From the NCBI RefSeq assembly GCF_021155765.1, contig NC_060107.1, positions 1,160,501-1,224,500 of the forward strand: DNA of 64,000 nt, written 5' to 3'. Positions 1 through 13,500 of this stretch are shown here, piece by piece; within the stretch, counting starts at the first letter, position 1; each line of letters starts with the position of its first letter. Source of the stretch: Diprion similis (lineage: Eukaryota > Arthropoda > Insecta > Hymenoptera > Diprionidae). Both the position numbers and the translations under genes were made by a program. The notes below the pieces were generated by a model. That model was not told the DNA's origin. It saw only the letters and a program-made list of their open reading frames with translations, and made no database searches.

Positions 1-1339
1 CGCGGAGGTACAGCACGAACAATCCAGGCGCAAGATGGCCGCCGGTATCGGAGCTTTTGAAGCGCCGGCGTAGCGGCGACATGAGGCTCCGCCCAAAGCG
101 GGGAAGATCGCCCCCCTCCGACCCCCGAGGCGCCGTTTCACCCCCGGATTCGGTACGCGGACGGGTAACCCCGCCGCCGAGCGTTTCATCCCTTGTTGCA
201 AAACGTTACGGGGTACGATATCTATCTGCAGAACATGTCGCGCAGTCCTCGTAACCGGTCCTCGCGTCAAAGAGTGCTGCTAGTGCTGCTGCTGCTGCTG
301 CTTCCGCTCTTGCTAATTCTTATCGAGTGCTGAAAAGAGCCCCTGTCTCGAGCCGATCGGGGGCTGAATTTTTGTTTCGTTTTTTACTTTTGGTGATTGC
401 GGAGTGATAGATAACGGCGCTTTGCGCGATGAGACAGTTACGGTGTTTGTGCCGTCAGGTTGAAGCGAGTTGAGATTGAAGCGAGCAGATTGTTTACACA
501 GTTGTTGTTGTTTACAGTGATATTGAATCGCGCAAGGTGTGATCCTGATCGAAGTGGGTACCACCGAAACACCTTATATTATTATTAGTGCAGAGTCTAC
601 AAAGTACCTACGCGTTTATTGTTCTGCCAACGGACTGAAGGGGTATAAGGTGCCATAATCTCCCAACCGTGAAATACGTTATGGTGTTAAAGAGAGATAC
701 TGTACAGGCCAGAGACTCGTGAGACAGTGATGGTTATCGGTGTTTACCTACAAAACTACTCGCCGATTTACGTACAATCATCGTCGTTACCGATAATCGG
801 TAAAATATCGTATCCATAATCGCGTTACACAGAGACCGAGGCGAGCCGATGAACCCGGTGAAGATACGGTCTCGCTGGTACGTCGTGAACCTGGTGAAAA
901 GCGGTAAACATAACATGTGTCGGGTTAGAAGCTGAGGAACCGAAGCCCGGAAGACCAGCACGCGTAAAATCCACCGAATTTGGAATTCGGTAAGAGGGTG
1001 AAAATGGAATTGGCGACGCCGCGGGCTTGGCGAGACTGAATCCTAGTTCCGTTTTCTTACCTCCCGTCGGCCGGTGGACCAAGTCCTGAACAGTCGACGG
1101 AGAGTCCTTCACAGGCGTTACGAGCAATATTGAGACCAGGAAGAGAAGCTCGTTTGAAAGAAAAGCAGAAAGGAAGGAAGGAAAAGTCTCTCAAATGCTG
1201 GAACGAACGGATGAAATTTGATTCGAACGATCAGGTTCGAGGACCGCGGTCATTCCTGGGGGAAATCCCGGCTCCTCGCGACTCGCCTCCGGCTTTCATA
1301 CCTTGAGTGAAAACAAAGACACACCGCGAATAACCGACG
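1..1339 (+). promoter_or_regulatory. acj6: acj6 upstream region and 5' UTR
   Basis: This GC-rich, CpG-containing stretch precedes the acj6 start codon and is probably 5' untranslated exon plus promoter. The transcription start cannot be fixed by eye, and no clear TATA box is seen. A YY1/Pho-like motif (AAGATGGCCGCC) lies at 32-43. A short GCT trinucleotide run lies at about 284-301. Short ORFs here (for example 57-254 on the plus strand) look like chance or upstream ORFs and show no recognisable protein. An in-frame TAA at 1331-1333 shows that the coding region cannot begin further upstream in this exon. Confidence 0.5.
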
Positions 1340-1501
1340 ATGATGTACTCGCCGGACAAGATGATGGGCAGCAAGGGACTCCACGGGGCGCCCATCACCG
1401 CCCCAGGATGCTTTCCTTCGGGGCGATACTCGCCATCCCCCTACCGAACTGCCCCGGAACCCATGCCACCCCCGCCCAGACGATGCATGCCGAATCCAAC
1501 C
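1340..1501 (+). CDS. acj6: acj6 coding exon 1
   Basis: Codes for residues 1-54, beginning MMYSPDKMMG and ending RRCMPNPT, the conserved amino end of insect Acj6. The start is the first ATG after an in-frame TAA nine bases upstream; a second ATG follows immediately. The donor is GTAAGT in phase 0. The C-F-P-x-GRYSP-x-x-YR pattern near residues 24-35 matches Drosophila Acj6. Confidence 0.92.
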
Positions 1502-4500
1502 GTAAGTACCTACGACCTGTTCGAGTTATTATCAAGGTACCAGTGTGTGACGCGAAGAATCGCGCTTCGATCCACGGCTCAAATTAGAAGGCAATCGAGG
1601 TTCCCGCCCACGCGACAAAACCCTCCGTCTCCGTTATTTGGCCCACCCAGCGGGGATTCCACGGTCAAAGATCAGAGTGGACGGTGCAGACGGCGACGTA
1701 TCTAATTTGCCACCAGCTCTCGTGCAGACTGCGGATACATTATTCACGGCCAATTAATGAAATATAGGTCAGACCGTAGCGATCCTCGCCGTTGGTTCTC
1801 TCTCTCTCTCTCTCTCTCTCTCTATTTCTCTTTCTCATTCTCGGTCTCTCTCCGTGTTACCGCATAAACTCTGCTTCGCTCGAGGATCTGCGAAAACCGA
1901 TTTGATCATAGACGGGAGAACTGGAGTCGTAAAAGTGCGCCAAGTTTCCGAGATATGTATGTATACATAATCATACGTGTTTTCGAATCGAAAGGGAGAA
2001 AAGGGAAGGAGCTGGTGAAAATGAAATCGTTAGGGTACCCACCTGATGCGGCATTATCGCTGGGCTGTGATAAAAAATTGATACCTCATCGCAATAGGAT
2101 ACTCATCAAATATTATGTTACTTCCCCTATAACGCCTCTATAACAATCGAGGATACGGCTATAGGCCTGCAGCCATTAAAGAGGCCGCCGGCTATCAGGA
2201 CTCGTCGTTTCAGGGGTTCAGATTACCTACCGCTTATAGGACGACAATAATCGTTCGAATTCCAACGCACGTGTCTGAGGAGTTGTTCGCTCGGTGAAAA
2301 AGTGGATAATTAATCACGGCTCATCGGTTCGGATCCATTTTTTATCCTTTGCAAAATAATCATGACAGACATTTTCTTCACGCCTCTTATTTGCAATTGC
2401 AAGCTCGAATTTAATTATCCACATCATCAGCTCCTTCGTCGAATCATCACGCTTCGGTTTGATTCTCTCCGTAGAATCACTCACGACAATCTCAAATATC
2501 CGACAAGTTCCGTCTGCCATTTTTAAACTTGCCACCGTCGCAGTGCAAATTCACGACTCCTTGTTGTTCAACTTCTTCTTCTTTTTCACACTCGTGTTTT
2601 GCAAAAATATATACATAAATATGATTAATCTCATGCATATAACTTATACCCAGAATTGGTTATAACGAAGTATAGAGAAACGGAATTTTACAAGTTTTGA
2701 AATCGAGTAGCAAAAGAGAAGCAAACCTGTAAAAGAAAAACAAGATGGTTATTTTCGTTAGGAGTAATACTTAAATACTTATATACGTGAAAAGTTTGTT
2801 TCATAGGAACGTTTGGCAAACGGTTTACCAAATTACTGAACCAATTATGAATTACGAATGCAGAATTGTTGTTCTATACCTTTGAAGTTACAAGGTATAT
2901 ACATTCATGCGTTTGTGTACCTATGTATAATTATTATTGAAGGAGAACGGGGGGGGGGGGGGGGGGGGTATAACCGAAAACCGTTCAACTTTTATTTCTA
3001 TAAATAAGCATCGTAGGGAATATCGCGTGCCCGTGCGATACGAGCTCTACTTAAATTATACATCCATTTAACTAATACATAAGAGGGAAACAACCAAGCA
3101 TCATATTTTCGAGGCCGCAAACGCGCCGCGGCGGCCCGCAATTTCATCCGCGGATATAAATTCCAATTTATGCCAGCATTTTACTTAGAGGTAGGTAGAT
3201 GGGTACCGATCTTCGAAATTATGCCTGCCCCCCTCCCCCACTCGATAAATTGCCCCAATTTGGAATTAAAGGCCGCTGCAGAGCTCCGTAAAGCTTAAAC
3301 AGCCGACAGATTGAATTACCGAAACTTTCAACCGAATAAATGTACAACAAAGTTGACTCGGCGCCCTCCCGCCCATTTAATTTCTCTCGCTTTCTTTTTT
3401 TCCAGTCTTCTTTTCGGTCCCTCGCTATGCCGCGGTAACCTCGTTAATAACATCGCAGTTATACACAATGAATACTAACGTGGAAGTCTTTTTTTCGTCC
3501 CTTCGTTCTTCGAGACGTTTAGACTAACAATAATAATGCATTTTCAGTGTCGTTGGTCGATCAAGAACAAAAAATAAAATAATCATCCTCACGTTAAGCA
3601 TACATGAAATAAGAATTAAATTAAAGCGATTCAAAAATCAATCATGCATCCGAGAGAGTGTAGAATCAAGTCTTCAACAAGAATTCATTGTAAAGAATTA
3701 GGTTTACATCCGAATAAAGGCTTCAATTTTTTATTCGAAACATGACATGTATGTACGTTTAAACCGGGTTCAAACATGGCCGTAGAGAAAGGAAAAGAAC
3801 AAGGAGAACATACTGACATCGTCATGGCGGCCACAATCTAACTATCGATCCTATTAGTTAGACACTAAATCCCACTTTGCGCCTTGCCGAAGAGGAAGAA
3901 TAAGGAGAAGAGAAAGTTTTCCATTCTTGCGTCGTTGTCTTGAATCGGTTACACTTTTCGGAACATATCGGCTTACCGGTACCCACCACCATATGCCACT
4001 CGAGAGATACGAAAACAGAATCAATCGCCCCTTTCTCCCGGCTGGCGAAAAGCTTCGAGCTTTCTTTGCAGCAACGCGAGGACTTGACAGCCATCCCAAG
4101 ATCCCATTCGACCCCGCCAGCAGCTTCTTTCTCTCCTTTCTCTGGCCCCTCTTCATCTTTCTCTCCTCTCCTCTCCTCTCCTCTCCTCTCTACTTTGCCG
4201 CGAAGCAGTCTCCACAGTCTTTAGTTTATTCATGTTACGTAATAGGATAAAAACCGTCGCAGCGAGCTGAGTGCCTAGATGAGATTACTCGTTCTGGAAT
4301 GGCCTATATACCGAACATGTCCTATATAGGTACATCAAATCGTGCACGGACTTCGGGCTTCATCTCGCGTCTTCGCCTGTTGACATTTTTCTTTCTTTCT
4401 TTTTTCTTTCTTTTCATCTTTTTTTCCGTTTTGTCCTTTCACTTTCGAGTTTCGACCATTTTTCCAACTTTTTCTAACATTTATTTATTCAAACCAATTC

Positions 4501-7500
4501 GCACGCTTTCCGAGTCCGTTTGTCAACTTTCTTCAACGGATTATATCACATACACGTCGTGGTCCACGTTGGTATTGCTCTGCTAATCAGGTTAATCAAC
4601 ATCACATTTCTTTATGAAACTTTGAGAAGTCATTCAAATATGCGAGAAAATTTGTCTGGAAAAAATTGATAGTTCCGTACAATATTTAGTTATTTAACTG
4701 AATATCTTGTTGTGTTTAAAGAATATAATAATCCGTGGAACCGAATTTGATCTTCTTGAATCAATCCCTGCATTTGATTTAGTAAACAAATTGATTCCGT
4801 TCAATCAACTAAATGTTGAACTAAATGTTTTACCGTCTCAACTAAATCCTTCCGTTTATTATTTAATTTCTTGTAAGTCACAGATTGTTATATTGGTTAA
4901 CCATGAAGCGGAGTTTTTTTAATTGAACGTTTTATTTCTCTCCGTGTAACTATAATCGTACGACAGTTTGGAAAGTACGATGTTACTTTCTTTCTACTAT
5001 ATTTCTGAGTGTGAATTTTGAAAATCAGTGCTGCAATTCAATTTTCACTCGCAGTTCCAGGAGACACGTTGAATTGTGCGACCCCAAGATTGAGGGAGTG
5101 TGATATATATATGGATAGACTTATGTACATATATTTTGTCGCAAGTCGGTATGATTGATGGCCGCAATCACGAAAGACGAGCATTTTCGTGGCACCTGTT
5201 TCCTATTCGAACGAGCCCCTCCGCATGCGGTGACAAATGAGTGCCGAGCTTTTCATTCGTCGATCTTAAATGTTTTTTTTTTTTTCGTACTTGTCAATTT
5301 TATTTCAATACAATAATCCTGATTCAAAAGCTACTCGGCGAGTTCTGAAGTGTTAAAGACCTTTTCTCAGTGCAACGGTTCCGTTTTTCCTAAAATTAAA
5401 AATCTGGTTTAAGATATTACAACGGATGATATTTCCATTAAGTTTCTAAAGCTGATTCGACCAAATCGCAACTGCGATGCGTTTCCAAATGGCTGAATCA
5501 ATTCCATCCATTGAAAAAACGTGGTCGTATAATGTATCCTGATCAGCATAGTAGAATCCACGCATTCGTCTCAAAGACCAACAAAGTTCGCGCGGAACGA
5601 AGGGTGAAAAAGAAGACACGTATGTGGCGTTACGCAAGAGAATCGGACTCGGAAAAACGAAACAAGGCCACCGAGGCCGCGTGATTATCGATTTCTGGTG
5701 TAACGGGCTGGTACACACTTTGTCATGACTCATTAACCACGAAAAGTAAACAGTATCCCACTCGATTCAGCCCCACTTTGTTCTGCCCACCGTCCACACG
5801 AGCAGTGGACGGCTTTGTTTGAGTTCAGGTGGACGAACCCCGGACCCAACCCAGGACGATCCACTCGATGACTTAGCGAAAACGACTTGCCGGAGAATTT
5901 GGTAGGTTCGCCGTTTCTGAAAAGCCAAAAACGAAACGAATCAATCGAGTTGACTCGATATCGTTGTGCACCTAATACCGATTCTATCGTCCGAAAACCG
6001 TGAATCGTTTGCGAGACAGCCAACGACATATGGGGCGAAAATAATGCACCGATTCTCCGATGTCCCGTGCATGGTGAGGGTGGATGGGAAGAGGGGGTGG
6101 GTGGTCAGCGCTGCTATCGCGGGTGGAAAAATCTGGGAACAAACATATGTGCGGGGCGATCGTGGCTCGATAATTAACGTCAGAACTGACTGCAGGGTGT
6201 ACGGTGCTCTCTACCCCCATGGTAGGACTGGCCATACGTGCGGTATTGTGGGCACTTGTCACGTGATTGCATAATCGATACACGTCCGCTGTCTCTCAAG
6301 CACTTCTCCTCCTCCGTAAAGCCACTTTCACGCACCCCCGGTGCACCTGTGAGCTTTTTCTTCCACCCCGTCAAGCGACCCTCAGGTGAATTGTCACGCA
6401 TCACGTGCCACAGATTGCAAGGAATATGCTGGGGCCTTGCGCAAAATGTGCGATTTCTGGAATGTCCTTTTGGAGCTCGGAGTGAAGTGGCGAACGTCGT
6501 CTTGGAAGGAGGGTTCGATCCTTGGAAACTGCTCGGGGTCTTTGGCGACAAGTTGCGAATTATCGAAGATATATATACACAAGCCTCGCATAATTCAGTG
6601 CAACTGGTTACAACCCGCTTGCCTTGGCTGTATGTATATATAAATACGAAACAGCCTCGTCGCCGCGGTTACATAATACTTGAAAAATATCGGAAAAGTG
6701 ATAAACGTCCCTGAGACGCGGAGCATATCGGACCCTGGGACGTGGATCGAGGATGCCATAAGCGGCTCGCGAATGCGGTGTAAACTTGGATCGATCGCTC
6801 GCAGTCCATAACTTTTGGAAAGAAAAGAAATTTCTCGACTATAGAATGTCAGTTTTTTCTTGCTTGTAGAAAAACGCGAATTTAAACATGAGTGCGATTC
6901 CATGCAGACAAGTCAGGTGACTTAAGTTCAAGCTGTTGTGGGAAGAAAACGTGCAGCGAGTTATGCTCTCTCGATCCCGCAGCTTCGGGAATCGAGGGAA
7001 AAGTGGAAAGGAACTGGAGTAAAGTATAAGGGAAAGGAAAGTAAGGAGGATGAGGATGAGGAGGAAAGGAGGTGGAAGGGAGGGGAAGAGCTCCTCTGCC
7101 ACCCACATACGGGACGCTGGGGACACATAACGCTCCCCGCTTACATCCAATCGCTCCTGATTTATATTTACTACTCACTTGGCCCTTATTTATTGTTCTT
7201 CTTCTCGGAGAAACGCGCGCGTGGTATAACCTTACATATATATATATATAGTGGATGTATATATCTCCACTGCACCGTTAATTTTATCAAATTGAAAATA
7301 ATGGCAGGTTCGAGCTTTAACACCGAGTTGAAAGGCGTTCAACGAAGCGTCAAACTCTGACGTCGATTGGTTACCGCAATACCTGCTATACCATCAATGT
7401 TGGTACACCTGTGTGTGCCACTATTTTCTACTTGTCAGCGTTCAGCGCTGCGAGAGAGATTCGTACCGAGATAAAAAGGAAGAAATTATGAACGAATTGA

Positions 7501-10500
7501 TCGGGGGACGGGGTTGTCAGGAAGGAGCGACACCGCCATCACATCCGCTTAATAAGTGGCAGGGCAGTAAGGGACAAGGGTGGTTCGGTCACGCAGGTCG
7601 GTGTGCCGGACCCGGTGGAACAAGCCGCGGCACTCCACGTCGCCTTGCCTCGCTTCAATTTATTCCCTCGAAACACACACGCATCCAGAGACCGCGGACG
7701 TGCGTACGACATCGGCCATTGACTGTATATGCGTGGCTCCTGCAGGTAAAAAGGGATACACGCACAGGACATGCTCATCCTTCCGACCCTGCGGTTTCGT
7801 GCCCGAGTGAATGTTCTTCGAGGGGGTTCCCATCATCCCGCGGGTTGTTGCTGGTCGTATTACTTCCGCTTGGAGTCCGCCGTGGTTTAACTCTCTTTAT
7901 TATTGTTATTATTGTTATTATTGTTATTAGCATCGTCGTTAATAATGCTCTCGTTATCGCTACCGCTGCAATCATGTTACTGTATACTGTACTGTCATTG
8001 TCGTCAGTTTATTTTATTCCTGTCCAATTTACCAGAGATCGTGGACGATGATCCTGCACAGAAACGATTTTGGACTCTTCTTAGTCTCTCTGACGTCGTG
8101 GCGACTTCGGTGTGGTCAGTATGGAGTAATCTATACTTGATCTATCCTGAGTATGGAACTTCCATACCTGGGAAAAGTAGCGATACACGTAGCAATGGAT
8201 TGGGCATTATTGATAGGCGAAGACTTGAATGGAATCGAATAAAAAGTTTATCAGATCTTTGTTGAGTCACCGGCTAAGTTGTCTCGAATTTTCTGCGTAT
8301 TTGCGTCCATGAAATACTTTGTCTATTCGTATTGCTTCCAAAATTGGTTTCTTTTTTTTCTTGAGAATTGTTTCATTCGTCCCAGCGTTCCACTTTACAG
8401 ACGTTGAAAACTCGTATCTTTGAATAATAATCGTATCTAGATTTATTGATACAGCGATCCTTTACATTCGGAGAAAAATGGTGACAGAAATGAATGGAGT
8501 ATCCGTCATGAATAAGTGAAATATCTTGTAAAAACGAAGTTAATATGTTTCGAAAGTGCAAAGATTGAACGTTAATCAAAACACCATTTAACTATGCTAG
8601 AGTAAATAAACAACCCCCTTTAGTTATTATCACTTTTACGATGAACTCCTTAACTTAACAAATCTCAGAACCTGCCTGGATCCGAGTCTATTCGAAAGGA
8701 TAAATCTTTCCCGACTGAGGTCGTTAGTTGATCAAAATTCACACCGGTTTTCAGTAATCGGAATTGTGTGAGAAGGTAAGGTATCGAACCCATGTTCCGT
8801 CGGATAACCCATACCGCTGATGGTGGCGGCCGCGTAATGCCGCGTGAGCCGAGGGGGCAGGCAGACAGGAAATAAACGTAAGTGTATAATTACAATAATA
8901 CTCGTGGGGTTTTCCCCACCTTGGTATACCCGCCCCATCGCAGGCAGGTTTCCCGTCGTCCCTTTCCCTCTCTTGAGCGAGTTTAGCCGAAGGGAGGGTG
9001 AGCGACGAGTGGAATTTAACGAGTTCTAAATTCACGAGGGGCACGCGAGCTGCGCACTCGACGCATCTGTGTTTGTTTGTAAGTCCGCAGTGTGTCTTGT
9101 GTCTGTATAATGTATGTCACACCTTAGCGAGTGCACCCACTTCTCTCTTTAACGCCGTAACAGCCTGCGATCCATGAATATCGTTCAATTTAATTTACTC
9201 GCTGGGCTATTTCCCTTGTTATCATTCCCTTCTTTCCCCTCTCCATCACTTATCGGTACGATCATGAAATAGAAATTGAGTTTTTACCTAATTAGAGAGA
9301 CACAAAAAGAATATTCTTTTCATGATTGTTCGTCGATATAAACTAGTTGTATCTCTGTTCACCAGCGCAAAGATCTATTTCTATTTCTTCTATCGTCTTA
9401 AAAACTATCCATCTCGAAGTCCTTGTCGACATACTTGACCGAACTTGGAAAGTGTCTACAAACGCACTGTAAAATGAAATGTAAAAATTTTTCCGAAGAT
9501 AAATATGTATGAGAACCAGATGTGGAAAGTTTGTACGATATAGATGTAAGCCGGAGGAGAAGGGGTTGCAAGTGTAAAAGAGGAAGAAGAAAAAGAAGAA
9601 GAGGAGGAAAAGAATGGTACAAGGAAGAAGTTGAAAGAAGTAAAAGAAAAACTTGGAAACGCGACGTTTAACAGTTCGGTCACGCTTCGAGGAGAACGCC
9701 GTTCGCTTTCGAACGTTGGCTCGCTATATATTACATACCAACTTCATCCTCAAGCCCGTCTAGTATACCTAGTAAAGAAACACGCCTGCGCAGCAATCGC
9801 ACGTATGCATACGCCAGGAAGAAGTTCCACGCTCCGCCCCGTCGTAACAACCCCTAAAGAACGGAGCGAAGCAATTGACGAAGAAGGAGAATGAAACAAG
9901 ACGTTGTTGCCTGTATCTCAAAACCGTGGCGAAGAAGAAGGAAGAAAGGAGGGATGCCGAAGTGATCCGAGGGTTTCCTCAACCCCTTTGGAAGTGTCAT
10001 CATCGTGTGGTCTCCAACGCGTTTCCGGACGCGTGTATCTTGACAAGGAATGAAGTGCTCATTGTCGGGGTTGGATATTCGATTATCTCGATGATGGCCA
10101 GCCTGGTCGTAGAGTGGACGGAAACACCTGCGTGTGGCCAGGACAAATATCCTGTCCAGTTCAGGGAGTTTTGGGGGTAGCAGGTAGGTCCTCCGACGTT
10201 GGACAAACAGACGCACGTGCTTTCTGGTTTGACACGCGTTCGCTAATCGACTGGCAGCAAAGTTGTGCGAGAGACGTTGGAAATGAGTAAGAAACCGAGA
10301 CACGAGCTTAATGGAAGCTAGATTACAATTGCAGTGAAAGAAAAGACGGCATGTGATAATTATAATCCAACCCTTCATGCTCCGCTCGACGCAATTAGGC
10401 GACTGAATCGCTCTGACAAATCGACGTTTCAATTTTCGTAATGTCGAATCGTCCCTGACTCTCCCCTCGCGACGTCTTCCCGAGTATGTCCTGTGGGACC

Positions 10501-13500
10501 CGAAATGCCTGATCGTGAATGACGTTACACTGGAGTACGATCTCATCCCTGCCGCTTGTAATACCAGGGAAAGGATGAACTCTGGGAATTGCACTCGGGT
10601 GTCGACGCCACGTGTCGCCACGTGTGTCGCCGCGTGACCAACCTGTTATACACTATTTGCGATAGGCGTCCGCCCTTAAGTGTATTACCTACTTGTCCAA
10701 TTACACCCCCTGCCATCGACTTGAATCGCGTCGTACTTTTTAACGGCCCCCTCGCCACCCTTGCCCGTCTCTCATTCCTCTCGTCGCCAAGGGTAATGAA
10801 CCGTTGCCCGCGTTATTGCAGTCCAACGTCGTTTTCTACGTTAGAATTACACCAAGACGAGTTGAAAACCTGCGAGTATAGACTGATGCGGTGTGATGAT
10901 GTTGACTTTATCGACGTTGGACTTAAGGTTCTTCAATCACTTCAAAGGCGGTTCTCTACTTATGCATGATGTTTGCCAGGTATGGTAGCGCGTCGAAAGG
11001 TACAGAACATAATGTAAAGTATCGTTGGTCACGTGGTAACGTATACCTAATTGAGTAAATCCGAAGCAAGGCTGTCAATATTTGCGGCATAGGCAGTATT
11101 TGCACCCTTATTTTCCAAACTTTTTTATTTACTTTATGCAACGTTGGCGACTCTTTCGCCGCCGTTACTCAAAGTCAAATTCTGATATCCCGTCCTGTAG
11201 GTACTTTCGGTATGGGATCCGGACGTTACACATGCACATATCATAACGTCACATGAGGGGTGTGCGACGATCGCGAGTAAGCATGGCGTGAGAGTGGCTT
11301 GAATCGCGGCTATTTCACGGCCAACGTTACGTGACATTTCGACCGGTGTCCGCAGGCGCAAACGCGGTCCGGTCGACGCCGTGCAGGAGATGAAAGCCAC
11401 TCGTGAATAAATAACAGGGTAAAACCAGGCGGAACACGACGACCACCGCGACCCACTAATTCGTCACCTCGACTCGCGTTGCACAATAACTCTGCACTCA
11501 GGTGGATACCCAGGACCCTACCGTTACCTAATTCCGCAAGCTTTTCCATTTCCTCCCGACCTCCACCTCTGTCGCAGGAGGAAACAAACAACAAGGTCTC
11601 CGGTAGAGAATGAACCATATACACCTACGCATTACTGATGCTTGATACCCTGGCGCACACTGTCAGACCATGATAGGTTTGATCCACTTCGACGAGAGGC
11701 AGAAGCAGCGAACAGTCCATGAGTACATCCATGAAGGTATCGCTGAGGTAAATATACCTACCAAGGTATAATATAGGTAGGGATGCGTTCACCCCTTCGT
11801 AGGCACGTTGTGGCTATAATATGGCCAATAAACTGCGGAGAGAAGAGCACCGTCGACCCTCCTTATACGCTCTGTAGAACTGCAGTAAAGATGATCCGAA
11901 CACCGGAGATAATTGCTTCTCGAATAACGTTGCAGACCCTTCTCGTCTCTCCTGGGGAAGAGTTAACATCCCGCGTATGAGCAGCTCTGCACCTTGCAAG
12001 GATTCATTGCAATGTTCTGCAAACGGCTCAGAAACGGAGATGCAAATCAATTCTTTGGGTGGGAAAGAACGACTTTTGAAATTCTGAGATTCTGGTGCGC
12101 AGGCAGCGTAGCACGAATATTTATCTAACAATGAGATTGCATGGTTGGAGTCCTTCTCTCATGACTGTTCGATTCGCTTGGACTTCCAATTTGACGGTCT
12201 GACCATAGTGCAGTGATTGCGATGTCATCCATGGCCAGACCAGAGACGATGCCTTATTCATCACGAGAGTGAACCGCAAATCCTCTCGTGTCACACATGC
12301 ACCAGTGAATTTGGTCCCCAGTCTTCCCGTTCCTTAAGGTGCAAAATCATGACCATAGAATTTGAGTCTGAATCGAAAGTCGAGAATTAATACAACCAAG
12401 AATAGACCGTCGGCTGAATACATCGCGAGATGGTCGAGACACCGATATCCGAAAGTGAGGAGTCGCGTTGATTCGGAGAAGAGAAGAATCGGAGAGTCGG
12501 ACCCACCAGAAGGATAAGAAAATGGAAGAACGGTGAGAGCCGCGAGAGACGAAGCCGTGGAACGAGGAGGGTGGAAAGGGACGAAGAGTAGGAGGATGAG
12601 GAGGAGGAGGAGGAGGAGGGAATGGCGGCCGGGTGGATGGCGTGGATCGATGGCGAACCCGAGGATCTGATTGGCGGGCGGCAGGGGCGGACTGTGTGGG
12701 AGCAAAGCGGAGCCAATCAGGGACGCTTTATTGAGCGAGCCTCGCGTCTTTTAAGTGAGGTTACGAAATCACTGATTTTTACTTGGAGTCTTACCAAGCC
12801 GCCGCCGCCGCCGTCTTCGTCGTCGTCTCGTAGATCGCTACTCGATCGCTCGGTCTACCTCGCATATGGTGCCTGTAATGGTTACCGAGTCCCCTCGATC
12901 AGCCCTCCAGATCCCTCGCAGCCTCCTCCCGGCAATCCCTCTTCGTCGATCCCCCGACCAATCAGATCGCTCCGACGAAACGTGCGAACCAATTCGACAA
13001 AACTCAAAGAGAACTCTAGCTATACAGGTATATACACACATACACATGCTAGAGTGAAGGATGGATGTCAGGGGATCCTCGTACGCGTGAAGAAAGTTGA
13101 TCAAACTTCACCGATATATATAAAATCGAGAACCGTGGTCGCCTACTGCAAGCCTAGAAAATTGCAGTTCGATCATCATTGCAATGCATAAAAATCTCAA
13201 GCACCTCAAACTAATTGTGTTACTTTTACTATTTTTCATCTCTGGGCAATCGGGCTGCGAGAAAAATCATAAAAATCATCGGGAAAGAGTTAAGAAGAAG
13301 GAAAAGGGTGGCCGTAAGAAGTAGACGATGCTTGTATACACCCATTAATACAGCTGCCCGTGGAGCAACAGCGCTCGGAGTCGGAATATTGCATTAGGAA
13401 ATTTCATAAATTCTCTTTACTCTGGGCTCTCAGTCGCCAGCTACCTCGCTCCTCGGGCGGCTTTGTTTTTCTCCTGAAATAATGATGAGATTTGCCTGGA

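Noticed and set aside
1303..1587. Alternative plus-strand ORF overlapping acj6 exon 1
   Set aside because: It is in another frame from the conserved Acj6 N-terminus and continues through the splice donor.
7413..8051. Plus-strand ORF of 212 codons
   Set aside because: It includes a translated TTATTG repeat (Ile/Val run) and no recognisable domain; it overlaps ORFs in other frames.
9854..10621. Minus-strand ORF of 255 codons in acj6 intron 1
   Set aside because: Composition is Arg/Ser/Leu/Phe-rich without domain or family resemblance, it is overlapped by other ORFs on the plus strand, and it has no splice or promoter context.
12622..13191. Plus-strand ORF of 189 codons
   Set aside because: Pro/Ser/Arg-rich translation of a GC-rich, probably regulatory stretch; no homology recognised and no splice context.
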